In this document: positions 8,805 through 17,575 of the stretch, one piece after another
How positions within the stretch are numbered: the first letter of the stretch is position 1
Layout of the letters: each line of letters begins with the position of its first letter
Source of the DNA: Gammaproteobacteria bacterium
GTDB taxonomy: Bacteria > Pseudomonadota > Gammaproteobacteria > JAADJB01
NCBI GenBank assembly: GCA_013151035.1
Contig: JAADJB010000034.1
Location: forward strand, 1-47,615
Length of the DNA: 47,615 bases
Reading direction: 5' to 3'
The notes under the pieces: model-generated
Seen by the model: only the letters and a program-made list of their open reading frames with translations
The model's database searches: none
Told to the model about the DNA's origin: nothing
Translations under genes and position numbers: made by a program

Positions 8805-8927
8805 AATGCATTCCTTTGCATAATTCTCGTCACAAGCTTCTCCCTGCCTGGTATAACTTAACCAACAAGAGTCGCTTGAACAATCATCATATCGCTCTTT
8901 ATTTTGTAAGAAAAATCTTAAGTTTTC

Positions 8928-8936
8928 TGGTAGAAT
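8928..8936 (+). promoter_or_regulatory. Extended -10 promoter of the SulP gene
   Basis: TGG followed by TAGAAT (8931-8936) fits an extended -10 element. It lies 38 bp upstream of the ATG at 8975, with no good -35 hexamer at the standard distance. The 170-bp gap to the divergent Rhs-type gene must hold both promoters; I cannot place the minus-strand one. Confidence 0.5.
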
Positions 8937-8974
8937 ACGCGCCTTTCCATGATTCCATATAAAGAGCACATGCT

Positions 8975-10504
8975 ATGTTTCAGCTTGGTTGCGTCAATCG
9001 CGCCTGTTTTCAAAATGAGATTTTATCTGGCCTAACCGTTGCACTGGCACTGGTTCCCGAGGCTGTTGCCTTTGCCTTTGTTGCTGGCGTGGAGCCACTG
9101 GTTGGCCTATATGCCGCCTTCATGGTGGGTCTGCTGGCAGCCATCTTTGGTGGTCGCCCTGGTATGATCTCCGGGGCAACCGGTGCCATGGCGGTGGTCA
9201 TGGTGGCACTGGTTGCAGAGCATGGTGTCGAATACCTTTTTGCTACCGTGGTACTGACAGGACTCATCCAGATCTCTGCCGGATTATTGCATCTGGGCAA
9301 ATATATTCGTATCGTGCCACATCCGGTCATGCTCGGTTTCGTCAATGGTCTCGCTATTGTCATCTTTCTTGCTCAATTAAATGGTTTTCAGATCACTGAT
9401 GAATACGGTGTCAATCAATGGATGCAAGGTGAAGCACTGTGGATATTGTTAGGTCTGATTGCAATGACGATGGCTATTATTCATTACCTACCAAAATTAA
9501 CCACTCGTTTCCCCTCTTCATTGGCCGCTATTCTCACCGTCAGTCTGCTAGTGATTTTCATGAACATTGATACCAAGACAGTAGGTGATATGGCCTCTAT
9601 TGAAGGTGGCTTCCCTCAATTTCATATCCCTGAGGTTCCCCTAACGATGGAGACCCTGTTTATCATCTTGCCCTATGCCATCATCCTGGCGGCCATCGGC
9701 CTGATTGAATCTCTGCTAACCCTGAGCCTGATTGACGAACTCACCAATACCCGTGGTCGTGGTAATCGGGAATGTATTGGTCAGGGTATCGCCAACACAG
9801 CAACCGGCTTATTTGGTGGCATGGGTGGTTGTGCCATGATTGGTCAGAGTATGATTAATGTAAATTCTGGTGGTCGTCAACGTCTGTCCGGTATCTCGGC
9901 AGCTCTGTTCCTACTGTCTTTCATCCTGTTTGCTTCACCCTTGATTGAGATGATCCCGATGGCGGCCTTGATTGGTGTCATGTTCATCGTTGTTGTGGGC
10001 ACCTTCGAGTGGTCCAGTCTGCGTATTATCAACAAGATCCCACGCTCGGATGCCTTTGTTCTAATCCTGGTATCGGGGGTCACGGTAGCCACTGATCTGG
10101 CTATTGCTGTTATTGTCGGGGTCATCGTATCGGCACTGGTATTTTCCTGGGAACATGCCAAACACATCAGTGTTCATGGTTACAATGATGAAAATGGTTC
10201 GCGTATTTATGAACTCAGCGGCCCTTTGTTTTTTGGCTCAGCCAAGAATTTTCTGGAGCTGTTCCACCCTGAGCAGGATCCTGATGATGTCATTATTGAA
10301 TTTCAGAATTCGCGGGTTGTTGATCACTCAGCCATTGAGATTATTGATACCCTGGCAGAGCGTTATATTGCCGCAGGAAAGAAACTCCATCTACGTCACC
10401 TAAGCCCTGAATGTAGGGAACTCTTACATAAGGCGGGTGATCTGGTTGAGGTTAATATGATGGAAGATCCAACCTATCATATCGCCGATGATGAGTTAGC
10501 CTGA
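8975..10504 (+). CDS. SulP-family inorganic anion transporter with STAS domain
   Basis: This 509-residue protein starts with the SulP signature [31 protein letters not shown] and has about 10-12 membrane segments up to residue 400. A cytoplasmic STAS domain follows (about 415-505; [23 protein letters not shown]). SulP proteins carry sulfate, bicarbonate or other anions, usually by Na+ or H+ symport. Its short N-terminus and overall pattern resemble the bacterial SulP group often annotated as sulfate or bicarbonate transporters, and the substrate cannot be fixed from sequence. It stands alone on the plus strand, divergent from the Rhs-type gene and convergent with the hemerythrin gene, with a strong palindromic terminator region after it. 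Confidence 0.9.
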   Translation: MFQLGCVNRACFQNEILSGLTVALALVPEAVAFAFVAGVEPLVGLYAAFMVGLLAAIFGGRPGMISGATGAMAVVMVALVAEHGVEYLFATVVLTGLIQISAGLLHLGKYIRIVPHPVMLGFVNGLAIVIFLAQLNGFQITDEYGVNQWMQGEALWILLGLIAMTMAIIHYLPKLTTRFPSSLAAILTVSLLVIFMNIDTKTVGDMASIEGGFPQFHIPEVPLTMETLFIILPYAIILAAIGLIESLLTLSLIDELTNTRGRGNRECIGQGIANTATGLFGGMGGCAMIGQSMINVNSGGRQRLSGISAALFLLSFILFASPLIEMIPMAALIGVMFIVVVGTFEWSSLRIINKIPRSDAFVLILVSGVTVATDLAIAVIVGVIVSALVFSWEHAKHISVHGYNDENGSRIYELSGPLFFGSAKNFLELFHPEQDPDDVIIEFQNSRVVDHSAIEIIDTLAERYIAAGKKLHLRHLSPECRELLHKAGDLVEVNMMEDPTYHIADDELA

Positions 10505-10519
10505 GCTGGAGCTGGAGCT

Positions 10520-10574
10520 GGTGCGCAATGCGCACCCTACCAATGATGTTTGGGTAGGGTGTGTATTACACACC
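10520..10574. terminator. Double-hairpin palindrome between convergent genes
   Basis: Two hairpins (GGTGCGC/GCGCACC at 10520-10536 and GGTGTGT/ACACACC at 10558-10574) are joined by arms that also pair with each other (CACCCTACC with GGTAGGGTG). The element fills the 73-bp gap between the convergent SulP and hemerythrin genes and probably ends transcription from both sides. A GAGCTG triplet repeat (10503-10520) precedes it. It resembles a REP-type intergenic element. Confidence 0.6.
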
Positions 10575-10577
10575 AAT

Positions 10578-11009
10578 CTACGCACCAATATTGCTTAAGA
10601 AAAAATCAGCAAACTCCTTATCATCACTGATGATATGTGAGATAAACCAGATTTTTAATGAAGCCAGGGTTTCCATATCAACATTACCTTTTTCCTCTTC
10701 AATATGTTTAATCTGCTGCTTCAATTCCACACGCAACATCAAATGATTGCGTGCATGTTCAGCATGCCCTGGATAATTGACCTTAAGCATTAAGTCCTCT
10801 TCATCACTAAAATGCTCTTTGATTTTCTCATAGAAAATATCTAACTGTTCATACAGTTGGGTTAGTCGCTGTGCCGAATCTATCTGATCATCCTTTACAA
10901 TAGACAACACAGCTATTTTATTAAATATCACCACAAGCTGACGGTGTTGTTTATCTATGAGTTCGATCCCCAGAGACCACTCATCTCGCCATTCCAGAAA
11001 TGCCTTCAT
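10578..11009 (-). CDS. Bacteriohemerythrin
   Basis: This 143-residue single-domain protein binds O2 at a non-heme di-iron centre. The ligand pattern of the family is visible: WRDEWSLGIELIDKQH (first His), HFSDEEDLM (His and Glu), YPGHAEHARNH (two His), then WFISHIISDDKEF (His and Asp). Its roles in other bacteria include O2 storage or delivery and oxygen sensing. It has no fused signalling domain. It is transcribed alone: an intrinsic terminator separates it from trhP upstream, and a palindrome separates it from SulP downstream. Confidence 0.93.
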   Translation of the reverse strand: MKAFLEWRDEWSLGIELIDKQHRQLVVIFNKIAVLSIVKDDQIDSAQRLTQLYEQLDIFYEKIKEHFSDEEDLMLKVNYPGHAEHARNHLMLRVELKQQIKHIEEEKGNVDMETLASLKIWFISHIISDDKEFADFFLSNIGA

Positions 11010-11038
11010 GAAAACCTCATTTATTGAAAACCCAGATT

Positions 11039-11063
11039 AAAACCGGGGTCTGTCCCCGGTTTT
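11039..11063 (-). terminator. Intrinsic terminator of trhP
   Basis: AAAACCGGGG and CCCCGGTTTT form a perfect 10-bp stem around a 5-base loop, with T-rich flanks on both strands. The structure overlaps the trhP stop codon and precedes the hemerythrin gene. Confidence 0.8.
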
Positions 11064-12369
11064 ACAGATTCCGAGCCAACAATGCCAGATCATAATCGAT
11101 ACCTTGTGGTAATGGAATCCTGACCTGATAGCCGCCACCGGGTGCCTCATTCATCAAGCCACCTTTGAGATCCTGCATCTCACCCAGGGTAATCTGTTGA
11201 TTACCCTGTGCGGTAATCAACTCAATGGAATCACCCACGACAAACTTGTTCTTGACTTCAATATCGGCCCAGCCACTATCATTATTATAGGATATAATCT
11301 CGCCGACAAACTGTTGCTTACGACTACCCGAATAATTATCAATATAATTTTGGTATTCATGGGTATGATGACGCTCAAAGAAACCATCGGTGTAACCCCG
11401 GTTGGCAAGGTTTTCCAGTTCACCCAGACTGTTTGGATCAAACGGGCGGCCAGCCACCGCATCATCAATCGCACGCCGATAGATCTGGGCGGTACGGGCA
11501 ACATAATAATGTGATTTGGTACGTCCTTCTATCTTCAAACTATCCACACCCATCTTCACCAAACGTTCGACATGCTCAATCGCACGCAAATCCTTTGAGT
11601 TCATAATATAAGTGCCGTGCTCATCCTCTTCAATCGGCATCATCTCACCCGGACGTTTTTCCTCTTCCAGCAGATAAGGTTTATCCGCATCCGGATGACG
11701 CGGCGCATTGCCACACTCCGACATCGAAATCTTCACCTCTTCACTGTTGTCATCCTTTACCTTGTAATCCCAACGACAGGCATTAGTACAGGAACCCTGA
11801 TTGGCATCCCGATGATTCATATAACCGGATAACAAACACCGCCCGGAATACGCCATACACAAGGCACCATGCACAAAGACCTCCAGCTCCATATCCGGGC
11901 ATTCATTACGAATCACTTCGACCTCATCCAGTGATAACTCGCGCGACAAAATAATGCGTGAAATACCGATACTCTGCCAAAATTTCACTGCTGCACTATT
12001 CATGGTATTGGCCTGCACCGAGAGATGAATAATCTGTTCAGGCCAACGCTCACGCACCATCATAATCAAACCCGGATCCGCCATAATCAGGGCATCCGGC
12101 TTAAGTGCAATCACCGGCTCCATATCCCTTATGTAGGTCTTAACCTTGGTCTCATGCGGTAATAGATTACTTGCCAGAAAAAAGGCCTTACCCGCCGCAT
12201 GAACATGAGCCATACCTTGTTCAAGCTGTTCCAGACTAGAGAAATCATTGTTACGCACACGCAGGGAATAACGCGGAATACCCGCATAAACCGCATCCGC
12301 GCCATAGGCAATGGCATATTTCAGGTTACGCATAGTGCCCGCAGGGGCCAGTAGTTCAGGTGTTTTCAT
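11062..12369 (-). CDS. trhP: Peptidase U32-family tRNA hydroxylation protein TrhP (YegQ)
   Basis: This 435-residue protein begins KTPELLAPAGTMRNLKYAIAYGADAVYAGIP, the U32 signature. It has the Cys-rich segment GALCMAYSGRCLLSGY...GSCTNACRW (about 168-200) expected to hold an iron-sulfur cluster, and SLKIEGRTKSHYYVA (about 280). TrhP (old name YegQ) takes part in prephenate-dependent 5-hydroxyuridine formation at tRNA position 34. Length is close to E. coli YegQ. Its ATG overlaps the stop of the AbiEii-like gene by 4 bp (ATGA), so this core gene is now translationally coupled to a toxin-antitoxin operon. Confidence 0.9.
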   Translation of the reverse strand: MKTPELLAPAGTMRNLKYAIAYGADAVYAGIPRYSLRVRNNDFSSLEQLEQGMAHVHAAGKAFFLASNLLPHETKVKTYIRDMEPVIALKPDALIMADPGLIMMVRERWPEQIIHLSVQANTMNSAAVKFWQSIGISRIILSRELSLDEVEVIRNECPDMELEVFVHGALCMAYSGRCLLSGYMNHRDANQGSCTNACRWDYKVKDDNSEEVKISMSECGNAPRHPDADKPYLLEEEKRPGEMMPIEEDEHGTYIMNSKDLRAIEHVERLVKMGVDSLKIEGRTKSHYYVARTAQIYRRAIDDAVAGRPFDPNSLGELENLANRGYTDGFFERHHTHEYQNYIDNYSGSRKQQFVGEIISYNNDSGWADIEVKNKFVVGDSIELITAQGNQQITLGEMQDLKGGLMNEAPGGGYQVRIPLPQGIDYDLALLARNL

Positions 12370-13106
12370 AAAAAATAATCGCGTGCAAATGTTGTCTCAT
12401 ATTCATCTATCTCATGACTAAAGTAACCGTATATCTGATTGTAATTTGCTACCAGATTGACCGCATCAAGCCCTTCATCATCCTTGTCTAAAGGGATCTC
12501 ACCACGCATGATGGACTTATAATATTCTGGATCATCTACACTACCCAGTGTTTTGACTGTAGTGAATAAATTCTCCAACGAATAATCATAATCGCGCATT
12601 AATATATAAAGGTCATACAGATCCCGCGACCGAACCCTATCAGCAAGTACAAGCGTCTTAGCCACCTTCAGTCCCTCAATGCCCAGAACATCAAAACTCA
12701 TACCCACTTTACACACCTTTTCTGTCGATTGGTAAAAGGCCTCTTGTTCATTATTCTTCCCATGAACAAAAAATGTGACCTTAACACCATCAATGACGTA
12801 ATCACGTGCATGATCAAGTAAATTCATACCGTAATTAATCTTGAAGCGAGAAATCATATCCGGGCTGGTGATCATCTGAGTCTGATGCCCTTCTCGCTTC
12901 AGACGCGAGATCAACTGGTCGATTAAAAAACCGGAAAGGACACCGCCAAATTGGGCAAAATCAAAATCAAGACTGGTACGGTGGCCGATCTGTAAGGCTA
13001 AAGCAGGACCGCCAACAAGGGTTAACCCTTCCATTTCTGATGCCCGTCCAAGCACATCCAGGAGCGCATTGGCTTCAGGGCGCAAGAGACTATAATGCAG
13101 GGTCAT
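12366..13106 (-). CDS. AbiEii-type nucleotidyltransferase toxin
   Basis: This 246-residue protein has the AbiEii/DUF1814 nucleotidyltransferase signature: LVGGPALALQIGHRTSLDFDF (residues 30-50), with Asp47 and Asp49 as likely metal ligands, then a GIEGLKVAKTLVLADRVRSRDLYDLY segment (about 143-168). AbiEii-type proteins act as toxins that transfer nucleotides, with tRNA as the target in characterised members. The 17-bp overlap with the upstream XRE-type gene indicates a two-gene operon. It could be a type IV-like abortive infection module. The downstream overlap with trhP is unusual. Confidence 0.85.
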   Translation of the reverse strand: MTLHYSLLRPEANALLDVLGRASEMEGLTLVGGPALALQIGHRTSLDFDFAQFGGVLSGFLIDQLISRLKREGHQTQMITSPDMISRFKINYGMNLLDHARDYVIDGVKVTFFVHGKNNEQEAFYQSTEKVCKVGMSFDVLGIEGLKVAKTLVLADRVRSRDLYDLYILMRDYDYSLENLFTTVKTLGSVDDPEYYKSIMRGEIPLDKDDEGLDAVNLVANYNQIYGYFSHEIDEYETTFARDYFL

Positions 13107-13611
13107 GACGCTGACAACAAGCTAATAAGAATCCCTTCTGTATACGCAGTAGCATTGAAACCATCTTGCTACTGACCACTGTATCTTGTAAACAGGACAA
13201 CTCATTGCTCACCTTGTCAAAACCAAAATAGGATACTATCTTCAATACATCATTAAAGCGAGCAGCCTTAAGCACCTTGCGAATAAAAACGCCTTCCTCC
13301 ATCTGACTATTCGACCAGTCGTATGGAAACTCTGTATCTAAAGACCTTGAATAATAACCAGACTGATCACCATCAACCCCATCAGTTATGGGACGTTCAA
13401 CCACTGCTAAATCCAGACCTGCAATATGCACCGCAGCCATTACCTTGGCAAACTCTGCCGTTGGCTTCCCACGCTCAAACTCAGACAGGAACCTAGGGCC
13501 TACCTTGGCCTGTGGTGCAGCGACACGCAATGCCAAGCCTTGTGACTCTCGCCCAAGACGCGCCAGTTTCCCAAGCTCATCCGGTGTCTGAAAAACCGTA
13601 TACTGCCTCAT
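13090..13611 (-). CDS. XRE/HipB-type regulator, antitoxin partner of the AbiEii-type gene
   Basis: The protein is 173 residues from ATG 13611 (MRQYTVFQTPDELGKLARLGRE). The open frame extends 20 codons upstream, but a consensus promoter (TTGTTT, 17 bp, TATAAT) places the transcript start near 13636, and GGGTGG lies before the chosen ATG. Residues about 10-75 form a helix-turn-helix domain (LALRVAAPQAKVGPRFLSEFERGKPTAEFAKVM). The C-terminal part, unlike HipB, has no domain I recognise and may hold the toxin-neutralising function. A perfect palindrome over its promoter suggests autorepression. Confidence 0.8.
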   Translation of the reverse strand: MRQYTVFQTPDELGKLARLGRESQGLALRVAAPQAKVGPRFLSEFERGKPTAEFAKVMAAVHIAGLDLAVVERPITDGVDGDQSGYYSRSLDTEFPYDWSNSQMEEGVFIRKVLKAARFNDVLKIVSYFGFDKVSNELSCLQDTVVSSKMVSMLLRIQKGFLLACCQRHDPAL

Positions 13612-13623
13612 TACGCCACCCAA

Positions 13624-13647
13624 ATAATATCCCGTACGGGATATTAT
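13624..13647 (-). promoter_or_regulatory. Perfect 24-bp palindromic operator over the promoter of the XRE/AbiEii operon
   Basis: The half-site ATAATATCCCGT (13624-13635) is followed directly by its exact complement (13636-13647). On the minus strand the -10 hexamer TATAAT (13648-13643) lies within the distal arm, and the -35 TTGTTT (13671-13666) is 17 bp further out. The centre coincides with the expected transcription start, so binding would block initiation. The palindrome is 13 bp upstream of the ATG at 13611. Confidence 0.85.
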
Positions 13648-13715
13648 AGGACTAAAATACAGATAAAACAAACATAAATTACCCGTACCAGCAGCAATAG
13701 CAATAGGGCCGCACT

Positions 13716-13784
13716 AATGGGGGTCATTCAGCAGGTAATCGGCTGTTACTTCCTGCACAAGGGTCTCTTCTGTCATTGCCATAA
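13716..13784 (-). pseudogene. Short stub resembling the N-terminus of a type I restriction HsdR subunit
   Basis: An ATG near 13784, preceded by AAAGGGG and 11 bp past the DprA-like stop, opens a frame of 22 codons, MAMTEETLVQEVTADYLLND, then PH and a stop. From memory, TEETLVQ...TADYL matches the start of a group of type I restriction R subunits, where ELGW normally follows. Here the frame ends at once and no further HsdR sequence is seen before the XRE operon. I read it as the scar of a deleted restriction gene; it could also be an independent small peptide. Confidence 0.35.
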
Positions 13785-13794
13785 CGATTCCCCT

Positions 13795-15078
13795 TTAAGC
13801 CCGGTTCTTGATGTATTGATAACGAACCGGGCGATATAGCTTCTTAATATAACCATCATCAATCGCTCGCTTTAGCCAGTCAGTGACTTGCGTCTTGTGC
13901 AAACCCATTTTTTCAGGCAAGTCCGCACCACTTATCGGTTCAATCGCATATTGTGATAGTTCCTTGATAAATAGTTGGTAAAAATCAACGGGGGTGTCAA
14001 CAGTCTCTAAACCATGATCTTTAACTGGCTCTTCAACCTCTTTTACTGCATCTAATGTTTGAACATAATTGGTTTCAATCTCAAGCTCCTGAACCCGAAT
14101 GGAGAATAAATCTTCTTGTTTATCTGTTTGTAAGGATGCGTAGGATTGTTCCGCAGCGGCTAACAGCGAAGCTATATCGAGGTGCTGAATATCCGAGTCA
14201 CTCCAACGTCCACCTTTTTTTACCAGCATTTCATTGGCGGCTTCTTTGTCTTGTGTTGGCTTTACCCAGAGCGGCACCCATTGTTTCTTCAGATTTTCTT
14301 CTGCGCCATTCAATGTACCGCCTTTTTTGCCGGAATGAACCACAAATGACGTATCCGCCATGCAGTAAATATACTTATTCCGCGCCATAGCATTCCCCGC
14401 ATTAAATCCTGCTTCAGGATAGAAGGGCGATACAAGGACTGTATTTCCAGCCATTAAACCTTTTCGCCATTTAACGCCTGTCGCGGCTCTTAGAAGACTA
14501 TCAGCCATAATGCCAATCACATTCCCCCCCGCCTGCATTGCACCCTGCATTGCTGTTTCATCGACACCTCTAGCACCGCCTGAAACAATTCCTATACCTT
14601 GAGCTGCCGCTTTAGCGCCAAGCTGTTTAGTAAACAATAAGTCAGCATCACTGGCATTACGTGAGCCAACCACCGCGATACCCCCCCCATTCAGCAAAGC
14701 CTTGTTGCCACAACCGAATAACACCGGAGGAGAATTTGTTTGTAGTCGGGATTTCAATCGTTTGGGATACTCAGGATCAGAGCGCGTCACTACCCAGAGT
14801 CCCGCCCTGTGCCATTTTTCAATAGCTAACGCCAGGCTATGACCTCGGCTCAATAAAGCCAGGATGCGCTTCTCACCGATCTGAGCATCATACCACCCCA
14901 TTAACAATGGCTTCGGGTCAGAAACCAATAATTCTGCAGGTGTTATATTTTTATCTTTTAACCATAACGCAAAGCGACCCCATTCCACATTCGTGAGTGG
15001 TTTAGCCTTTTCGTTACTCGCCTTACTGAAATAACAGGTCAACAGTAAAGTGGCCTGTGCGGTTGCTGATAAATTCAT
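13795..15078 (-). CDS. DprA-like protein of a DprA/PRTase pair (ShosA-like)
   Basis: This 427-residue protein has the DprA Rossmann core: PPVLFGCG (about 116-123), IAVVGSRNASDADL (about 134-147) and GIVSGGARGVDETAMQGA (about 163-180). A basic linker and a C-terminal winged helix (ISGADLPEKMGLHKTQVTDWLKRAI) follow. Housekeeping DprA loads RecA on incoming DNA. This copy is more distant and overlaps the RecQ/phosphoribosyltransferase gene by 4 bp. DprA-family proteins paired with phosphoribosyltransferases are known as ShosTA, a toxin-antitoxin defence module with the DprA protein as antitoxin. Assignment to that system is inferred from pairing, not from a match to a described sequence. Confidence 0.8.
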   Translation of the reverse strand: MNLSATAQATLLLTCYFSKASNEKAKPLTNVEWGRFALWLKDKNITPAELLVSDPKPLLMGWYDAQIGEKRILALLSRGHSLALAIEKWHRAGLWVVTRSDPEYPKRLKSRLQTNSPPVLFGCGNKALLNGGGIAVVGSRNASDADLLFTKQLGAKAAAQGIGIVSGGARGVDETAMQGAMQAGGNVIGIMADSLLRAATGVKWRKGLMAGNTVLVSPFYPEAGFNAGNAMARNKYIYCMADTSFVVHSGKKGGTLNGAEENLKKQWVPLWVKPTQDKEAANEMLVKKGGRWSDSDIQHLDIASLLAAAEQSYASLQTDKQEDLFSIRVQELEIETNYVQTLDAVKEVEEPVKDHGLETVDTPVDFYQLFIKELSQYAIEPISGADLPEKMGLHKTQVTDWLKRAIDDGYIKKLYRPVRYQYIKNRA

Positions 15079-16932
15079 GAACCCTTTACCGATGTTGAGG
15101 CCAGGGTAACTGGAAATACCACACCGCTCCCTGCCTGTTGTAATAATGCGGCCAATACAGTAAGCGTCCAGCCTGAATCAACAATATCGTCAACGAACAA
15201 CACGGGCTGGTCTTTATGAAGTTGCTTTACAGCAAAGACACCATCCAGATTGTGACACTGGTGAAAACTATTTTGCTGACCTTTTTGCGGTTGATTATCT
15301 TTAACTTTTTCCACCGCATCCAAAAATGGCAGCCCTAATCTGTTGGCAAGACGTTTGGCAAAATCAGGTACCAAGTCTGGGTGATTACGTGACGGCACAC
15401 AACATACCCATGTTGGCGAAGGGCCGGGTTGCCAGCGCTGTTGAATCATCTCAGCCATGGCTTCAACTAAATCATCACCAAAGTAATTAGCATGCTTACC
15501 ATCCGCGACAACCTTACCCCAACCAGCATCTCCCCAGCGTGATAGTACACGTCCGTCTTGAGCCACCAATTTGCCTAAAAGACGAGGAAACTGGTAAGCA
15601 GGAAAGGCCCTTTCAGTTTCAGCATTCGATGGTGCAACTTGTTTTCTAGGGGAGATAACTATTTCAGCTTGCTTCAAAAAACTCGCAGCACGATGAACGA
15701 GCAGAGCATTCACCTCAATATTAATCAGCAACTGGCCAAGGCAGGAAGAACACTTTCCACAGGGAGTTGGTGCTGAATCATCCAGCGCACGGCGTAAGTA
15801 GCTCATTTTACAGCCGGCATCCGCTATGTAGGCTTGCACCTCAGCCCACTCCTGTTCACGCTGGCCGGTCAGGTGCGCAATGCGGGCATGATCCATCACA
15901 TAAGGAACCGCTGTTCTACGCCACTGACTGCCCACTTTAATAACCGGTGCCGGGTTTTCTACGCTGAGTAGTTTTAAAACCTTTTCTATTTGCCCATGAC
16001 GAAGGTTCGTCTGCTCTTCGATAGCACGAAGCGATAGACCATCACACTGTGCTAAAAGCACCAGAATTTCATTCACATGGGCTTCAGAGGGAAAGGCCGA
16101 CTCACGGAAAAAATTATGAATATCCCCATCTTCCACCCCCGACATCAACACACCCAGCGCATGGTCGATACCTCTCCCGGCACGACCAACTTGCTGGTAG
16201 TAGGCAACAATAGAACCGGGTGCCTGATAGTGAATAACAAAGCTCAGGTCAGGTTTATCGTAGCCCATACCCAGGGCAGTTGTTGCAACCAATACTTTTA
16301 GCTGATTATTCAACAATAATTCTTCAAGATACAGGCGATAGGAATGACTGTTATCAAAATCATCTGCCTGAACACTGCCATGATAGGCTTTGGCATCAAT
16401 ACCGTTTTGCGTTAACCAATTAGCGACCTGTTCGGCATCCCGCACCGTCAGGGTGTAGACAATACCAGTCCCTTGCAAGCCTGGAATCACCTGTGCCAGC
16501 CAGGCCAAACGCGAAGCCTGGTCGGGTAAAACCAGGGCTTGCAGGCCAAGACTATCTCGCCCAAGAGATCCACGTTGAACCTGGATATTACCCAACTGCT
16601 GTTGAATATCTTCTACCACACGGTTATTGGCAGTGGCAGTTGTGCCCAATACCGGTGTATTGGCAGGCAACTGGCGCAGTATGTTCAAAACACGCTCAGT
16701 TACCGCTTGCCAATCGGCTGTATTGCTGGAGTTCATTGTCGCGGAAAACTCGAGTACTGATAAAGTAAACCGAACTTTTCCCCCAGCCGGTACGCTGCAC
16801 CACCAATAGTTTTTGCTGTTGATTAATCAGCGCAGCTATCGCTTCCCACTGGCCCTCACGAAACTGTGCCGCAGGATTTCCCAACGCGGTTTGCAGTAAT
16901 TGTTCGGCTTGGTTTCGATTCATGGTGTTCAT
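15075..16932 (-). pseudogene. RecQ-type helicase fused to phosphoribosyltransferase, with internal deletions
   Basis: Two overlapping frames form one damaged gene. The 5' part (16932 down to about 16740) starts MNTMNRNQAEQLLQTALGN and has the Walker A region VVQRTGWGKSSVYFI, then shifts frame. The 3' part (from about 16736, 553 codons) resumes at NSSNTADWQAVTERVLN and jumps to ILRQLPANTPVLGTTATAN (motif III). Motif Ia and the DEAH box expected between are absent, so at least two deletions have removed them. After that come helicase motifs to VGRAGRGID, a zinc-binding Cys cluster (CGKCSSC), and a C-terminal phosphoribosyltransferase domain with PRPP loop VLFVDDIVDSGWTLT. ATP-driven unwinding must be lost. 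The zinc and PRTase parts plus the intact DprA-like partner could still work. Confidence 0.82.
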
Positions 16933-17300
16933 ATTTGAGTATTCCAGCTCAGGGAAAGGCTTTCGGCCACCTGATGTAGTCGCTTATCCCGTGTCCAGAT
17001 GTTTGCCGTTCCGTCCAATGCAACCGCAGCCAATAAATGCGTATCAATATAACCAATGCCCTTACCCATTAATAAGCGCTGCTCGATAAAAAAATGCACT
17101 TCTGTATCCAGCGCGGTTGTAATCTGGGGGAGTGCAGCCAGCAAATGCAGCAGCTCAACACGGTTTGTCAGGTTGCCACAGGCCAGTTCCCCTGAAATAT
17201 ACGGGTGCATTAACACCTGGCTATTATTCAATAAAGCCGCCAGCGTATCGTCATGATGGCGCAGATGATCAATCCACACCGATGTATCCACCAGAATCAT
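16929..17300 (-). CDS. vapC: VapC-type PIN-domain toxin
   Basis: This 123-residue PIN-domain ribonuclease starts MILVDTSVWIDHLR (Asp5 first acidic ligand). It has Glu38 in SGELACG and later acidic residues in GYIDTHLLAA and TRDKRLHQ, the metal-binding set of the family. VapC toxins cut tRNA or rRNA. The upstream neighbour is a VapB-like antitoxin, 6 bp away. Its stop overlaps the start of the RecQ/PRTase pseudogene (ATGA), so the pair heads a coupled cluster. Confidence 0.92.
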   Translation of the reverse strand: MILVDTSVWIDHLRHHDDTLAALLNNSQVLMHPYISGELACGNLTNRVELLHLLAALPQITTALDTEVHFFIEQRLLMGKGIGYIDTHLLAAVALDGTANIWTRDKRLHQVAESLSLSWNTQI

Positions 17301-17306
17301 GCGAGA

Positions 17307-17504
17307 TTATTTCCTGTTAGATTGACGGCGACTAATGGAATCCAGCTCCGGCTCAGTGCCCCCCAGTTTGGCCAGACGGCGAGCACTTTCCCGCTCAATC
17401 AGGGCATGTAAACCTTCACGCACCAGCGCCACTTTCTCGGTTAAATGGCTCACCCGCTGCGCTTCTGCCAGCAAATCATCATCTATATTTAGTGTTGTGC
17501 GCAT
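17307..17504 (-). CDS. vapB: VapB-type ribbon-helix-helix antitoxin
   Basis: This 65-residue protein begins MRTTLNIDDDLLAEAQRVSH, the ribbon-helix-helix start common to VapB antitoxins, followed by TEKVALVREGLHALIERESARRLAKLGG, the arm that usually contacts VapC. A strong AAGGAGG site stands 6 bases before the ATG. It should repress the vapBC operon from the AT-rich 17505-17560 region, where no clear palindrome was found. Confidence 0.9.
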   Translation of the reverse strand: MRTTLNIDDDLLAEAQRVSHLTEKVALVREGLHALIERESARRLAKLGGTEPELDSISRRQSNRK

Positions 17505-17575
17505 AATACGCCTCCTTATTTTGATTAAGACACATCTAAATATACATCATTTGATGCGCTTTTTCATGCTTTCTC

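Noticed and set aside
8805-8969. N-terminal extension of the Rhs-type protein by 55 codons to an ATG at 8969
   Set aside because: It has no ribosome site or signal peptide, lies over the divergent promoter region, and the ATG at 8804 has both AAGGA and a signal peptide.
13612-13671. N-terminal extension of the XRE-type protein by 20 codons
   Set aside because: It covers the consensus -35/-10 and the perfect palindrome, and the transcript would start inside it.
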